A stretch of DNA of 64,000 nucleotides from Pseudevernia furfuracea. Its lineage: Eukaryota > Ascomycota > Lecanoromycetes > Lecanorales > Parmeliaceae. The position numbers and the translations under genes were made by a program. The stretch covers positions 372,001 to 436,000 of the forward strand of contig JAIUPT010000036.1 in assembly GCA_022315425.1 (NCBI GenBank). The letters are read 5' to 3'. Below, in pieces: positions 34,111 through 45,819 of this stretch. Every line of letters begins with the position of its first letter. Position 1 is the stretch's first letter. The notes under the pieces are model-generated. The model was not told the DNA's origin, did not search any database, and saw only the letters and a program-made list of their open reading frames with translations.

Positions 34111-34441
34111 GACGGGCTTCAAAAGGAGAATTCAGTATACTACTGGCCTCGATGCTGCGACGACTGCCCAGGCAGATGGGCCTTTTGTCGAGTCAGTCAT
34201 GCGGACGAGACACTCTCTCCGGGAACTATAGCGCCCTCGACCACGCCCAGAGATAGGTCTTCATTCTAGGACGAGCTATAAAAGGAGAACTTATATATTA
34301 CTGGCCCCGATGCTGCGACGACTGCCCAGGCAGATGGGCCTTTTGTCGAGTCAGTCATGTGGACGAGACACTCCTTCCCGGAACTATAGCGCCCTCGACC
34401 ACGCCCAGACCGAGGTCTTACCTTTAGGACGGGCTACAAAA
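33979..34441 (+). repeat. Three 158-159-bp tandem repeats of the gene's 3' end
   Basis: Units begin near 33979, 34138 and 34296; the anchor cgatgctgcgac recurs at 33991, 34150 and 34308. Units 1 and 2 differ by only a few bases, unit 3 by a few more with a small deletion, so the amplification is recent. Each unit carries the coding sequence of the Cys-rich C-terminus plus a stop codon. Units 2 and 3 lie in the 3' untranslated part and look non-coding as they stand. Confidence 0.9.
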
Positions 34442-35723
34442 GCAAACGATGGGAGACGATCTGAAGCTGCGCATGCGCAGCCTGAGGCAGCAGGCACAGG
34501 GTCACGGCATCATTTCCACGGAAGTACATGGGCGCATTGATGCCGATGAAGGTACTTTCTGAGGGCGTTGAACTTGGACGCCGTTAAAAGCAGTCGCAAT
34601 CAGTGTTTCCATCATCATCCGTCGCTTCATTTTGCCCTAGAACAACGGCCTGTTGGTGTCGTTAAACAGAATGGGGTAAAAATCTCAATTGTATAAGGGA
34701 TCGAATTGGAGGCCTCATGTGTTTCCGAAGACTCTCATACCAGAGTGAGCAGCTATGGATGATGTGAAATTAGATTTCGTTTCTTTCGCTGGTCTTATAT
34801 TGCTTCTAGGGGTGATTTTTTCGTGCATGTTCGATGGCTTGTGGCTGGAGGGGATGGGAGACATCGCTTGATGAGCTTCGTCACCATATTTTACTCATAG
34901 CCATTGAACACCTCATAGCAGCAACTCAATGTATACCTGTTGGCGGGGTTTCGGGGAGGCCAGGACCGCTGGCGACTAGGCTGATTCTTCTTCATGGAGG
35001 ACCCCGGTCGGGCGGAGAAGGGCGTTCGGGAGTACGGATATGGTGGCTCCCTTTATAGCACAATATAGTCTACTAGTTGATACGACAGAGAGATTGTCTA
35101 ACGAAATGAGAATACTTGGTACACAGCCCAACCGCGCGTGGCTACCACCCTACGAGATGACTGCATTCCCATCAGAACCTACACTGCTCCCCTTGAACCC
35201 CGTTCATATGAGATCCATTAATGAGAAGCCACGCTATAACTTCAACAGCAGGCTTCCATTGAAATTTTTTCATGCCGGCACATCTCTCTCTCTCTTTTCA
35301 CCATCTCTTCCAAAAAGGAAAGCGCACCGTTTCTCGCACACTTCCCTCACACTCTTGATGCGTTTGAAACTGTAGAGAAGGTCTAGATGGGTACTGTATG
35401 GAAAGAGGAGGAGGCGTTGATCGAACCCCCCCCCCCCCCCCCCCCCCCCAAAAAGATTATCGTACATACATCAGTGGCAAAATAATATTTCAGGGTCGTC
35501 GTTGGGTCGAGAAAAAACCAACAGCGCTCTCTCTCTCTCTCAGCTGCGCGCGCCGTCACCATGATCGATTTTTTTTTTGTTTTTTTTGTTTTTTTGTTTT
35601 TTTGTTTTGGGGGCGCCCGCCTCGAGTTTTGCTCCCCCCACCCCCGGATGCATCGAGGTCTTGCTGCGTGTGCATGGATACGGCGGTCCCGTGTTTTTGG
35701 AGAACTGTCCAATGAATGAGGAC
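34442..35723. other. Intergenic, low-complexity rich
   Basis: No gene recognised. It contains a 24-C run, a CT run at about 35528-35541 and a T-rich tract broken by single G residues at 35570-35607. Confidence 0.45.
35426..35449. repeat. Poly-C homopolymer (24 C)
   Basis: Uninterrupted C run. Such runs are often mis-sized in assemblies. Confidence 0.8.
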
Positions 35724-36272
35724 TCATCGTACGACTCGCCTCGATCCATGTGAACGATACGCTTCACGTCGGGGTGCGGGGCTTGGAGGCCTTCGCGGAC
35801 GGCGAGGTGGGTCTGGGGCAGGAGGGGGAGGTACCGGTCGTTGGTCGGGAGGGAAGTCCTCTCGGCGGTCTTGCCGGGGTACGTCTCTGTATGCCGGGGT
35901 TACTGGACTTGGAGGCCTCGCCCGTGGTCGTCGTGGACGGCGGGGTGGGTCCGGGGCAGGAGGGGGATGTACCGGTCGTTGGTTGGGAGGGTAGTCCTCT
36001 CGGCCGCGCTGGGGAAGGTAGCCATTTCCAGCTGAGCCAGTCGCAAACCCACGATAGCTGGTATTGCCGGCGGGCGGCCTGCGAGACCTGTCTGGTAGGC
36101 GTGCATCATTGGGAGGTTGGTGAGTTTTTCCCTCGCCAGGGCTAAAACTGTCTCGACTCTGACGTGTGGGCTCAAGGCGACCGTCTTGTTCTTGGTTTTT
36201 CAGTTTTTTGCGAACTTCTTGAAGCTTGCCACCGTTGTTGCGATTCACGCGGCTGTCACGCTTCCAGAACAT
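35724..36272 (-). CDS. Pro/Arg-rich repeat protein, unknown
   Basis: A 182-residue frame from an ATG at 36272 (MFWKRDSRVNRNNGG). The N-terminus is basic and polar. The C-terminal half holds two copies of a 46-residue unit whose core is QRPV-PPPAPDPPRRPRRP; the DNA copies are spaced 138 bp apart (anchors at 35831 and 35969) and conserved in frame. No family is recognised and the composition suggests disorder. The maintained frame across a diverged repeat is mild support for coding, but a GC-rich non-coding repeat would also give an open frame. It neighbours the SprT-like genes on the same strand without evidence of a link. Confidence 0.35.
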   Translation of the reverse strand: MFWKRDSRVNRNNGGKLQEVRKKLKNQEQDGRLEPTRQSRDSFSPGEGKTHQPPNDARLPDRSRRPPAGNTSYRGFATGSAGNGYLPQRGREDYPPNQRPVHPPPAPDPPRRPRRPRARPPSPVTPAYRDVPRQDRREDFPPDQRPVPPPPAPDPPRRPRRPPSPAPRREAYRSHGSRRVVR

Positions 36273-37810
36273 AATGTGCCTGGCGCTAAGGCTAGGATAT
36301 GGAAATTAGAGAAAAGTAGGGGTCGATAGTCGGTAGAGATTATCAGGCCTTGTCTTGAAGAAGTGATTGCGCTGTGGGGGGTACTTTCTAAAAGACGACA
36401 AGATGCGGTGGTACCTCAAACAGTTCTGGACCCGAGGTGCCGAGTATTTTGCTGGCATAACAGTTTGGGTGACGCCTGACGCCTGACATCTTGAAACTAA
36501 TTGGTTTCCAAAAGGCCGAGAGGGGGGCGGGGGGGGGGGTTTCACATCGAGGTCTTACTTATACACACCTAGCCAATTAGAAATCACACCCAGGAGTGGA
36601 ACGGGATGAATGAAAACACTAGAACTCAGCACCTAAACACTTTCCCAACAACTGAAACTCGGCTTTGCAGTGTAAGGCCAGTCGTTCAAAGATGCCCATT
36701 CAGGCCCAAAACTTCTCCGTCAATCACACCGACTGATTTTATCCCCTTGTCTCCGTTTTCATCATGCCTGTTACTTACTCTCTGCCTTGATCTAAAGCGC
36801 CGCCCGGATATCATATGTCGGGCCACCATGTTCTTTTTCGTGAAGATGGCCTTTTCGAGGAGGAAAGGTGCTGATTTCTTAGTTCGACGTGGAGAATTAA
36901 TTTGTGCTGTGACACGTTGTGAAAGCCCGAACCACATGCAGCGAGCTGTATGTGGGCCAGTCGAAGGTTGATGGCTGTTAGGGCTAGGCAATGCCGGCAT
37001 GACCTTTACACGAACCTTACCCAATCCCATGGCTGCAATGGACTGCAATGGCTATACTGGGCCTGAATTGGCTTTGGTATGGGCGGTGGTATGGCGACAG
37101 CGAGGTGCATCTAGACACCTAGACACCTACCTAGCCTCTAACAAACAGTCTCTGATCCGGCTAATCCTCGGACTTGGTGTTTTTGAAGTCATTTGAGTCA
37201 TTTGAGTCTATAGTGGTCTTGCTTTCTTCACCGTCAACCCTTATCTTCTATCACCATCATCGTATGCTCTACTACTTGTTATCAAGTCATCCTTTTTAGT
37301 CTCCTCATCCTCTTTATTCTTCTTCTTCTTCTTCTTCTTCTTCTTATTCTTATTCTCATTGTTTGACTTCTACGCAGACGGTATTGATCGGTAAGAGCTA
37401 GGCTATATTGCGGGGCAACACCTTATCTCTTCAAGTCTCGCGCGCTAAGATCTGTCAGTTAGTCGATCGATGACGTGTTTCTGGCACAATTTAGTCGTCT
37501 AGATCGCTATGTGCAGGGAGTGTAGTCATAGAGCGTCATTGACGGTGGTATCAATTTTTCTCATTTGGTCTTAGGACCTGAAGTTCTGCTCGATTTTTGA
37601 ATACTGAACTGTAGCGACTAGTGACTACTTGAGTACGTGTATTAGTGACTACTTGATTATATGCTACTTGATTGTATATATTCTATATCTATGTAAGGCG
37701 AAAATGTCTTCTGCTTGCATTTGGCGGTGGTCTTAGCAAAAATTTGCGGGGCAGGGTGCCAGCGGGACGCTCCCGCCAAGGGTTTTGCAAAGAGGAGTAT
37801 ACTCCACGCC
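36273..37810. other. Intergenic, low-complexity in part
   Basis: G-rich run near 36521-36541 and a TTC microsatellite at 37317-37345. No gene recognised. Confidence 0.4.
37317..37345 (+). repeat. TTC trinucleotide microsatellite
   Basis: About nine perfect ttc units followed by degenerate ttattc and ttctca units. Confidence 0.85.
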
Positions 37811-39739
37811 CTACGGAAACCCCTCGCGATTCTTGTAATCATGGCGTGGATAGACCTCTCCTGGATATGTTTCGAGCGACAAGTTGAATAACTTCCGTGC
37901 CCTCCTATCCACAGCGTGGTACTTTGTTCCAAAGTTCTTTCCATGGGACAAAACTTCCGAAAACCTTTTTCCCTCCACACAAACCATTGTGTCCGCATGG
38001 CTGTCTCCCGTCAGTACGTGTGTAAAAAATCGAGGAAAACTTGATCGGAGGAAGACTCTTCGTACTCACCACATCTCATGCAACAAGGTAGCAAACATGA
38101 GCACAAAAGGATCAAATTGATCGGGCAAGATAGTGTCCGCATTCAACTTGATCGCACATTTCCCTTCACCCACGAATACAGTGCAGCCAAGGTCCGCATC
38201 CCCTTCCTTGGACCAATCCGGCAGCCAGCGCACACAGACGTGGCCCCGAAGCCGACCGCGGAAGAAGACGACGTCGAGGTCGCAGAAGGCCTTGATGATG
38301 AGATCCGGACCCCAAACATCGTGACGGCTTCCTGCACGCATTGCGTTGGTAAGGCGCTCAATGGCTTCCCGCTCTGGCGCTTTCGGCTGTCGGCGCAGGT
38401 CGTTGTGTCGGAAGATTTCGAGACAGGCTCGCCTGTGGCTGGTGAATGGCCCGTTGTTGGGGTAAGGGAACCATTTTTCATGAGACGCGTCGCGATCTCG
38501 ACGGGCATCTCCTGGGTAGTCTTGTCGAGCTAATCCTCCGGTCGCATCTAGGTCGCTTTGTGTGCAGTTGTAAGCGGTCCCTGAATCTAGGGAGACATCC
38601 CTGAATGCGTCGTCGCGGCGCTCTTGTCGAAGGTCACGAGCGGGTGTTGGTCCGCTTTCATTCGGGGGAGGATGTGTAGGGGCAGGAGGTGTGGAGGTAG
38701 GAGGTGTAGGGGTAGGGGTAGGAGGTTGCTTCGGGGCTGGGCGATGGTCGTCGTCATCGGCATAATCGTGACGTATGTATAGCACGGGGTCACCTTCGAA
38801 GCCAAGTAGCTCCTTCGCTCTTCTATTCACAGCGCCAATCATGGTGCTGAAGTTCTTGCTATGGCCAGAAGGTCTTTCTACTGTCCATGCTTTAGGGCCC
38901 GAGTCCCGAGCTCGAACTGTGAGGTAAGCATGGCTGTCCCGTTCAGTAGAAGCCAGATTATCTGCAAAGGTGCAAACTTACCCCATTTCATGCAGTAGTG
39001 TTGCGAACATCTGAACGAAACCCGAGCCATCTTCGGGCACAAAGAAGATATCGTGGGCATCCATTTGGATCACACACTTCCCTTGTCCCAGGTAGATAGT
39101 GTGCGCATTGCTGTTTTTTGTGAAGGAATCAGTGGGCTTCCAAGTCAAGCAGACATGACCTGTAAGCCTGCCGCAGAAAAAGATCTTGTCGAGATCACTG
39201 AAAGCCTTGATAGCTAGATCTGGACCCCAGGGTCCCTGGCAAGCGTTTTCAAATGCGGCAATCAGACGGGCGATTGCCTGGTCTTCCGCAGGCGACGGCG
39301 TTCTCTTGGGATCATTGTGGTCAAAGACTTCTCGTGCTGCTATCTTGGCGTCCATAAATGGTCCGTTGTTTGGACGAGCAAACCATTTTCCCTTGTTCTT
39401 TTCCCATGCGCTCCGAGACATTTGCCGGTTCGCACCACCAGAAGCGTTCAACTCTTTTTGCGTACACGGATAACTTGTCCCCGTGTCGAGGGCGACATCT
39501 TCAAAAGCCTCTTCGTATAGCTCCCCGGCGTCTCTGTGAAAGACCTGGATTGGGCCTTGTTCTCGGGGCTGGTAGTTGGTTCGTGGATTGGGTGAATCTG
39601 GAGGTTCCCTGCTGCCGTCGACAGGTTTGTCATGGTCATTATCTCGGGTGTGGGCATTATTAGGAGGGCGTCGGTCGGATCCATGAGACCGGTGCCTTCT
39701 TGTGGGAACGGATGGGAAAAAAAATGAGAACAAGCCCAT
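37811..39739 (-). CDS. Tandem SprT-like (HExxH) metallopeptidase-like protein
   Basis: Three exons: 39739-38982, 38933-38070 and 38000-37811, all joined in phase 2, giving about 603 residues. Module 1 (about residues 80-300) has DVALDTGTSYPCTQKELNAS, NNGPF, WGPDLAIKAFSDLDKIFF, GHVCLTW and the zinc motif HEMGH at 250-254, with SGHSKNF supplying a third His at 277. A Pro/Thr linker follows, then module 2 repeats the order: DVSLDSGTAYNCTQSDLDA, NNGPF, WGPDLIIKAFCDLDVVFF, HEMCH at 538-542 and SHGKNF with His 560. HExxH plus a downstream GHGxxF-like motif is the SprT/Spartan pattern of zinc proteases. Exon 2 runs without a stop from module 1's end into module 2, so I model one gene. Substrate and location are unknown. 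Confidence 0.78.
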
Positions 39740-40463
39740 GGTATTCTCTATACTACTGTCAACATTGGAGGACGAGAGATTGTTCCAGGGGGGGTTTTAC
39801 CATAGAGATGAAGTGTTAGCTCGGAAGAAGCGGAAGCATTGTTTTATTTCTTCTGAAGAAGATGGCAAGCTGTATGAAAAGAAGCAGTAGCACTCGAAAC
39901 AACTTTGACCAGAATTGCCAAGCAATTGTGACAGAATTGTCAGGTCAGCGCTTGCCTTTCGGACCTCATTGGCTTGCAAGTGCCGGGGAACGGATGAAAG
40001 AACCAATCACTAAAATCCTGCAAATAACACTTTCTCGCCCCTGATCTCGGCGAGCCAGGCAGCCAAGTCATCTGGGAACGGATAGGATTTGTCAATTATC
40101 TAACAAGTAGGTTCCAATGATTCTTGGAACTGGAAACTATGGGACAACAAGTAGATACAAGATGTTGATAGGTATTGAAAGAAATCAATCGAAAGTGCAA
40201 ATAGGGAGGTGTCCAAGCCAGTTTGCATGTAGTTTTTCAAGCAACGCCAACAACAGACCTCGTTGGTTCTTCCTCGCACGCATGCTTTCGCCATGTCAAC
40301 GAAATATCCCATCAATTGGTGTCATGCACTGAAAACTGGCCTTTTCGTCTGTCGTGGTGAGTCTGTCTCGACGGAAGAGTAATTCGGAGACATCACCGGT
40401 CCCAATAAATCCGAGCACGCTGATCAGCGGTAGCCTCGAGCAACCACGCGGAACGTTATTGCT
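39740..40463. other. Intergenic between SprT-like paralogues
   Basis: Promoter side of the tandem SprT-like gene. No gene recognised. Confidence 0.4.
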
Positions 40464-41293
40464 CTACCTTCTTCGGCTTTCGAAAGTATAGAAATCGTAA
40501 ACCTCGTCTGGGTCCAACGCTCCCACGTGAATTTCCCTCAACGCTCTTCGGTGCACGGCTCGAATTTTGGTGCCAAAATGTCGACCGTGCCCGTTGCTCT
40601 CCCAATTGTGACTTGCAACCTGAGTGATTGCATAAGCATGGCTGCTACTGGTCAGCACAAGAATCATATCGGATATCCCTAGGTAGACTATTCTGACGCT
40701 ACTTACCACATTTCGTGCAGCATGGTGCGCCACATGTCCTTGAAAGGAATGTACTCTGCACCACGGACACCGTAGAGTATAGCATCCGCATTTAGACGTA
40801 TAATAGCTTTCCCGCCGCCTAGAGGAGTTGTATGGCCCATGCAAAGGTGGCCTGGCCTTCTGGTAAACGAGGAACAGGAAGCTGGTTTCCACTCGACGTG
40901 GACATGGCCTCGAAGAAGACCAAGGAAGAAAACGAGATCAATGTCACAAAAAGCCTTGATGATAAGATCGGGGGTCCACCTAATACGGCCAGCCATACAT
41001 GAAAGCACAACATTTTCAAGGCGGCGAATCGCATCATATTCTCGTTGGCTGAGATTCCTTCCTGGGGCGTTATGGGTTACAATTTCGCCTGATGCTCGAT
41101 CGCCGCTTACGTAGTCCGTACTCCTTCGAGGATGAGTGTTGGGAGTGATGGCGGTATGCAATTCATTTGCAGTACATGGGTAGAGTGTCCCAAGGTTTCG
41201 TTGGACCGGCAGGAGGGCTAAGGCGCGTAGTTCCCTTCGAGGCCGTGAAACCCAAGCATTCGGCAGACGAGTGGACGGTACAAAGACGGGCAT
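40464..41293 (-). CDS. Single-module SprT-like protein
   Basis: Two exons, 41293-40707 and 40641-40464, joined in phase 2 to about 254 residues. Order of motifs: GTLYPCTANELHTA, WTPDLIIKAFCDIDLVFF, GHVHVEWKP, IIRLNADAILYG, then HEMCH at 193-197 and SNGHGRHFG with His 214. This is a clean HExxH plus GHGxxF pair as in SprT/Spartan-type zinc peptidases. It lacks the NNGPF segment and the Pro linker of the neighbour. The start is the first ATG after an upstream open stretch. The intron splits the HExxH codons exactly as in both modules of the neighbour, so the three modules share one ancestor. Confidence 0.75.
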
Positions 41294-44200
41294 GGCTGCG
41301 TAAGTAGAAGGTATGCTCAGATCGAAAACAAATGTGCTTGGATTCGGAAACCCTAGGGAAGTCGGAAATGGATAGAATGGAAGAGATATTTCGGCATAAA
41401 ACTGGGGACCGCGCAATTAGATAGAACCACAGCAGAAACGCCACCATATAGTGTTATTACTTGGGCGGCGTATACATCAAGCCAACGTATGGTGATGTGC
41501 TACCGAATGTCTCACCAGCCGAGCTCGGGGCCGAGAGCCTACCGCATCCTTCACGAATTTCCAGTAATGGTATTGTTGTATCGAAAGGTGGTATCTCATG
41601 GCGTCTAGGGCGTGGGGTAGAAATGATCCGGCTGCACTTCCGCATGACTCTGATTTAGACTCAGGGTGCTCCGACAGCGGCTCTGGTAATCCGTGGACAA
41701 GACAGCCCGTAGGAGCTCAAGCCTACCATTCCTGCACGTATTGAATTCTTCTGAGTGGATGAGACTTCGGATCAGTAGCATGGGTCTTCAAAGGCGAGTC
41801 ATGCGACAATGCTTGAGATATAAAACTCAAAAGTAGCGTCGGCCGAGCAGCGAAAGCATCTTAGGCGTACACTGGCTGCATATTTCGAGACAAGAGGCCC
41901 TGCATTGTACCTCGAATTAGAAGGGTAAGCCATATTCTCTGCCTAAGTAGAATCTAGCAAAGAGTGCCTACTAGTCTCATGTGATAATTTGCAGTGATGA
42001 TAGCTTCTGACGCTCCTCCGTCCATACCAAAGGATAAGTCTGCATTAGCTTGCTTGCCACAACCTTGGCCACGAAGCGTGAGCCCATGGAGTTTAGGCAT
42101 GTTGGAACTCCGAAGAAGATCAGCTGTGCAAAAGGCTGAATAGAGGCGAGAGCTGATAGGTCTTGTCGTGTCGTAAGCCTTGAAAAAGGACACGAGACAG
42201 TGGTCTCGGATCAAACCATCCAATCGTGAAGTTCGGAAGAAGACCCTTAGCCCGTTGCGAACTCATGGAAACATGATATGCATCCCAATCATGCTTTCAT
42301 CAATAATGAGGAACGAGAATTTTGAAGCGGCTAGCGAACAAGGCCAGCGACGACCGACCAGTAACTGCGGTGAGAAGCACTTGGTCAAGTGCCAGCAAAC
42401 AAGAAGAATGTTTATCACACAGTATGGTTCTAGCCGAATGATGTGCACAGGTCTATCCCTAAATCCGCCCATTTCACGTTGTTTTTAGTGAAAGTGTTAA
42501 AAGGGTTGAATAGTAGAGTCTCACGCCAATTGATCCTAAGGAGTAAGCGTTTGTTAGGAACCGTACTTCGGGTCTAGGCTGAAGGTTGGGACACGTGATT
42601 GCGGCTCTTCAGTAAAGGTTAGGTGGCGACGGCCTCCGTTGCGGGGTCTATTCCATGAGCCTTTCACTTCCCGGAAGAAGTATTATTTGCTGGCTGCCGT
42701 GTTCTGTATCATGAGCCAAGCAAGTATCCTCCTCAATAAAGCATGCATTGCTACCTATTAGCCGAGCAGTGTCCGAATCAAAGGAAGACGAGCTGAGGCT
42801 GCTTGGTGACACAGGAGACTCCAACCCGCAGTGACGAAGTCAAGCGATATAGACATGCTTTGGACGATGCTACGCTTCGCCTGAAGAGTAGAAGCTTTCA
42901 AGGACTCTTTGTCTAGACTTTTCAGAACCGGCGCAGAGATACTTATGGAAGCCAGAGTCAGTCAACTATGGAATGTTATATTCAATCCCTCGCCAGGCAT
43001 CTGGAAGCCGCAGTTACAGTTATACTTCGATCAATTTTCGCTCAAGTCCCAGTTGTTCGACTCTTATACTGAGACACACTCACTGTGCTGACTAGCGGTC
43101 TCCGAGACGGAGCCAGACAGCTCGAATCCATGACGAAGGTCACAGATGCTCAGCATCCAGACCCTCGAGCCATCATGAAAACTGACGCGCCCTGTTAGTA
43201 CACCTTAGTGCCACAGAAACTTCTACAACGATCAAGAGGCATACTGATTACCTACACAGAATCCCTTGACAGACACGAAATGCTTCAGATGGCCGCATGT
43301 TGAGAGAACACAGCATCGACCAGTTATTTTCCCAGACCATCTACCTACCGCTCGCCCTACCTTCAGACAGAGTTCCCAATTCGCCCAAGACACTACAAGG
43401 CTTTCACCCTTCCTTACTCGCCAAGACAGTCTTGCTGGACAGCTACCTGCCCCGACTAGCATCCTGATAATTACTCCTAGCTCAATAAGGTGCTTGTCAT
43501 ATTTGCTTCATATGCCTGCGGGACGGATCGAAACAGCTTCACTATAGACTCAAAAGACTCCAGTCCGGAGACAAACATACTACAGCTGCTTGGGTTATGA
43601 TGATGAGGCGAGTGGACAGACATGGAGACACTGTCGGGCAGTGAGTGACAATAAAGTCCTACGGCTATCCTTTTTGAAAAGAACAGAGAAGGGCGGAGAA
43701 CTGGCGAGAAGGTATATTGTACATCTACGGGGAACCCATGCACATGCGTGAAGTTCCACGGAATCAAGATATGGGACAGCCGATGAACGGCAGATGTGTT
43801 GACAGCAAGTACCATGATGGGGCTGAGATAAGTGGCTGCTAAGCTCGTGAAATTGCGAGGCTGACGGCAAAGCTGAGGAAAAAGTAATCAGGAACGTGTG
43901 CTTCGAGATCGGACTATGGCGGGGTAGTCGATCGGGCGTCCTGTGGGACCTGCGAGGCAACTACAGAGCGACAAGGGTACAAGAGCTTTGGACCAGGGAT
44001 TTCCATGGCGATTGAAGCATGTCATGATCATAAGACATGGAGCTGAGGAAAGGCCGGCTGAGTCTCGGATCGCACCAATACCTGCAGCTGAATGTTACGG
44101 CAGCACTGAGATTGTCAATACGAGGCGCACCGATGGTGGCGCATACCTACTGGTTGTGGATAATGGACGGCATGAAAGGCATGTGGTGTAGACTCGAAGG

Positions 44201-45819
44201 CGAGGTCTCTTCTGATACGACCTTGATGAAGACCTTGTACCCGCGATATGGATCAAAGCGTAGCGGACAAGGGCGGATGGTACTCCGTAGATCAACCATT
44301 GATAAGAAATTGTACGAGAGCGATACTGGTCTCAGAACCCCTAGATAAGAGTTGAGTATCAAGGTCCTTGAAGTCTTTGAGCCAGATGTTCTTGCAGGTG
44401 ATGGCGACTTCCTGCTAATCTTCGAACCAGTGGGACTGAGGGTTAGTAGGTCTCATGGACGGCCACATCACGTCGTCACGTGCTCTCGCGGCTATCGCAT
44501 ATATCGACCCTGCATGGTATCACCGTCATGGGCACATCGTCATAGCATCGTCATGGAGGATATCGTCATTCTTTTGGCGGGGCCATGGCCATTAATATGC
44601 TGCCTCCTCAGCGTCCCATTTGCTTTCCTCTGTATTCGATTCGGTCTCAACAAGAGCCAAATAGTTATTCTTTTCCTCCCGCCCGCCCTGCATACTTGTA
44701 TCTAGCTACATATTTCACTCCAGGTCTATGCTGCATAAGCATGGGAGTTATCTAGCGCTGGGGCGACGACGATATGCCTCGCCGGGCCTCTATTAGCCCT
44801 GGCGTTGGAAATATCCAACCATTCTACGAAAGTTTGTATAGCCTCGTGATTGCCAAATCGGTGAAATTGCATGGAGCATGAGAAGACTAATGTCGAATGA
44901 GTGTGAACCGCATTCGGCGATATGAAAAGATTCCCAAGTTCTCGTAATCTCTATGCGGAAAGCCAAATCTGACGATTGGCCTGTACGTCTCTGAAAATGC
45001 TGGTGGTGATATTTACGCAAAGTCACCCCCAAATCCGAGCTGCCATGTTGGTGATATCAATTCACAGAGTACAGATTTGAACATGCCTGCTCAAAGACGT
45101 ACTTAGGGGCATCCACCCCCAGTCTCAGAGACCTCCCCGCGCAGTATGCTTGGCATGTAGCCGACCTAGCCCACACACACTCCATTCTTCATACTCAATC
45201 AATCAATCCATCATAGACTTCAACAGCCCGGAATATTGGGAATACTGACCCTTTAGATCAGTATGCTACGCACAATGGCCATCGGTGGTACTGCCAGGTG
45301 ATTTAGATGGCAATTATCGAACACAAAGGTGGGACATGGGCCTGGTGAAGGCTCTCTTGGACGGTAGGGATAATTGGTAGGTTGGGAAGAGTATGCTTGT
45401 CACTAGCCGGCAGAGTGCTAGGCCGTCGTTAGATGTGAGTAGTTTTGTGGCACAGGCTGGCGTTGAGCAGCTGGCTTATTTGCTAGCAGGAAGTCCAGGC
45501 TCAGAAGCAAAACGCGACTGTAGCGCAAACAACTCGTGAGTATAGGGCAGATGAGCAAGAGCCCATGTGATACTTTGGCGTTTGTAAGTCTTAGGACCGC
45601 TATTTTGGACCAACCACTTTCAGACCCTCACATCGAACAGGAAGGATAGAGTAAGCAGCGGTAAGAGAAAGCGCATATTTCGCATATCGCTTGCGTTCCG
45701 ACATAGTTATATTATCTATCCGCTTCCTCAGTCTTCGATGAAAAACATCCGCCAGACGAAGATGAGATTTTGAAGGCTGCTACTCTCCAGCTGGATTATC
45801 AAAGAAATTAGCGCCTGTC
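41294..45819. other. Gene-poor 4.5 kb
   Basis: No intact gene recognised. One long plus-strand frame (42830-43198) has only two internal stops in 122 codons and helix-like composition, perhaps a decayed gene of unknown type. Elsewhere I see only short unsupported frames and no repeat ends. Confidence 0.4.

Noticed and set aside
38066..38842. Second SprT-like module as its own gene starting at the ATG at 38842
   Set aside because: That ATG lies inside the C-terminal part of module 1 (after SGHSKNFST), and the exon is continuous with module 1 through a good intron, so a fused gene is the simpler model.
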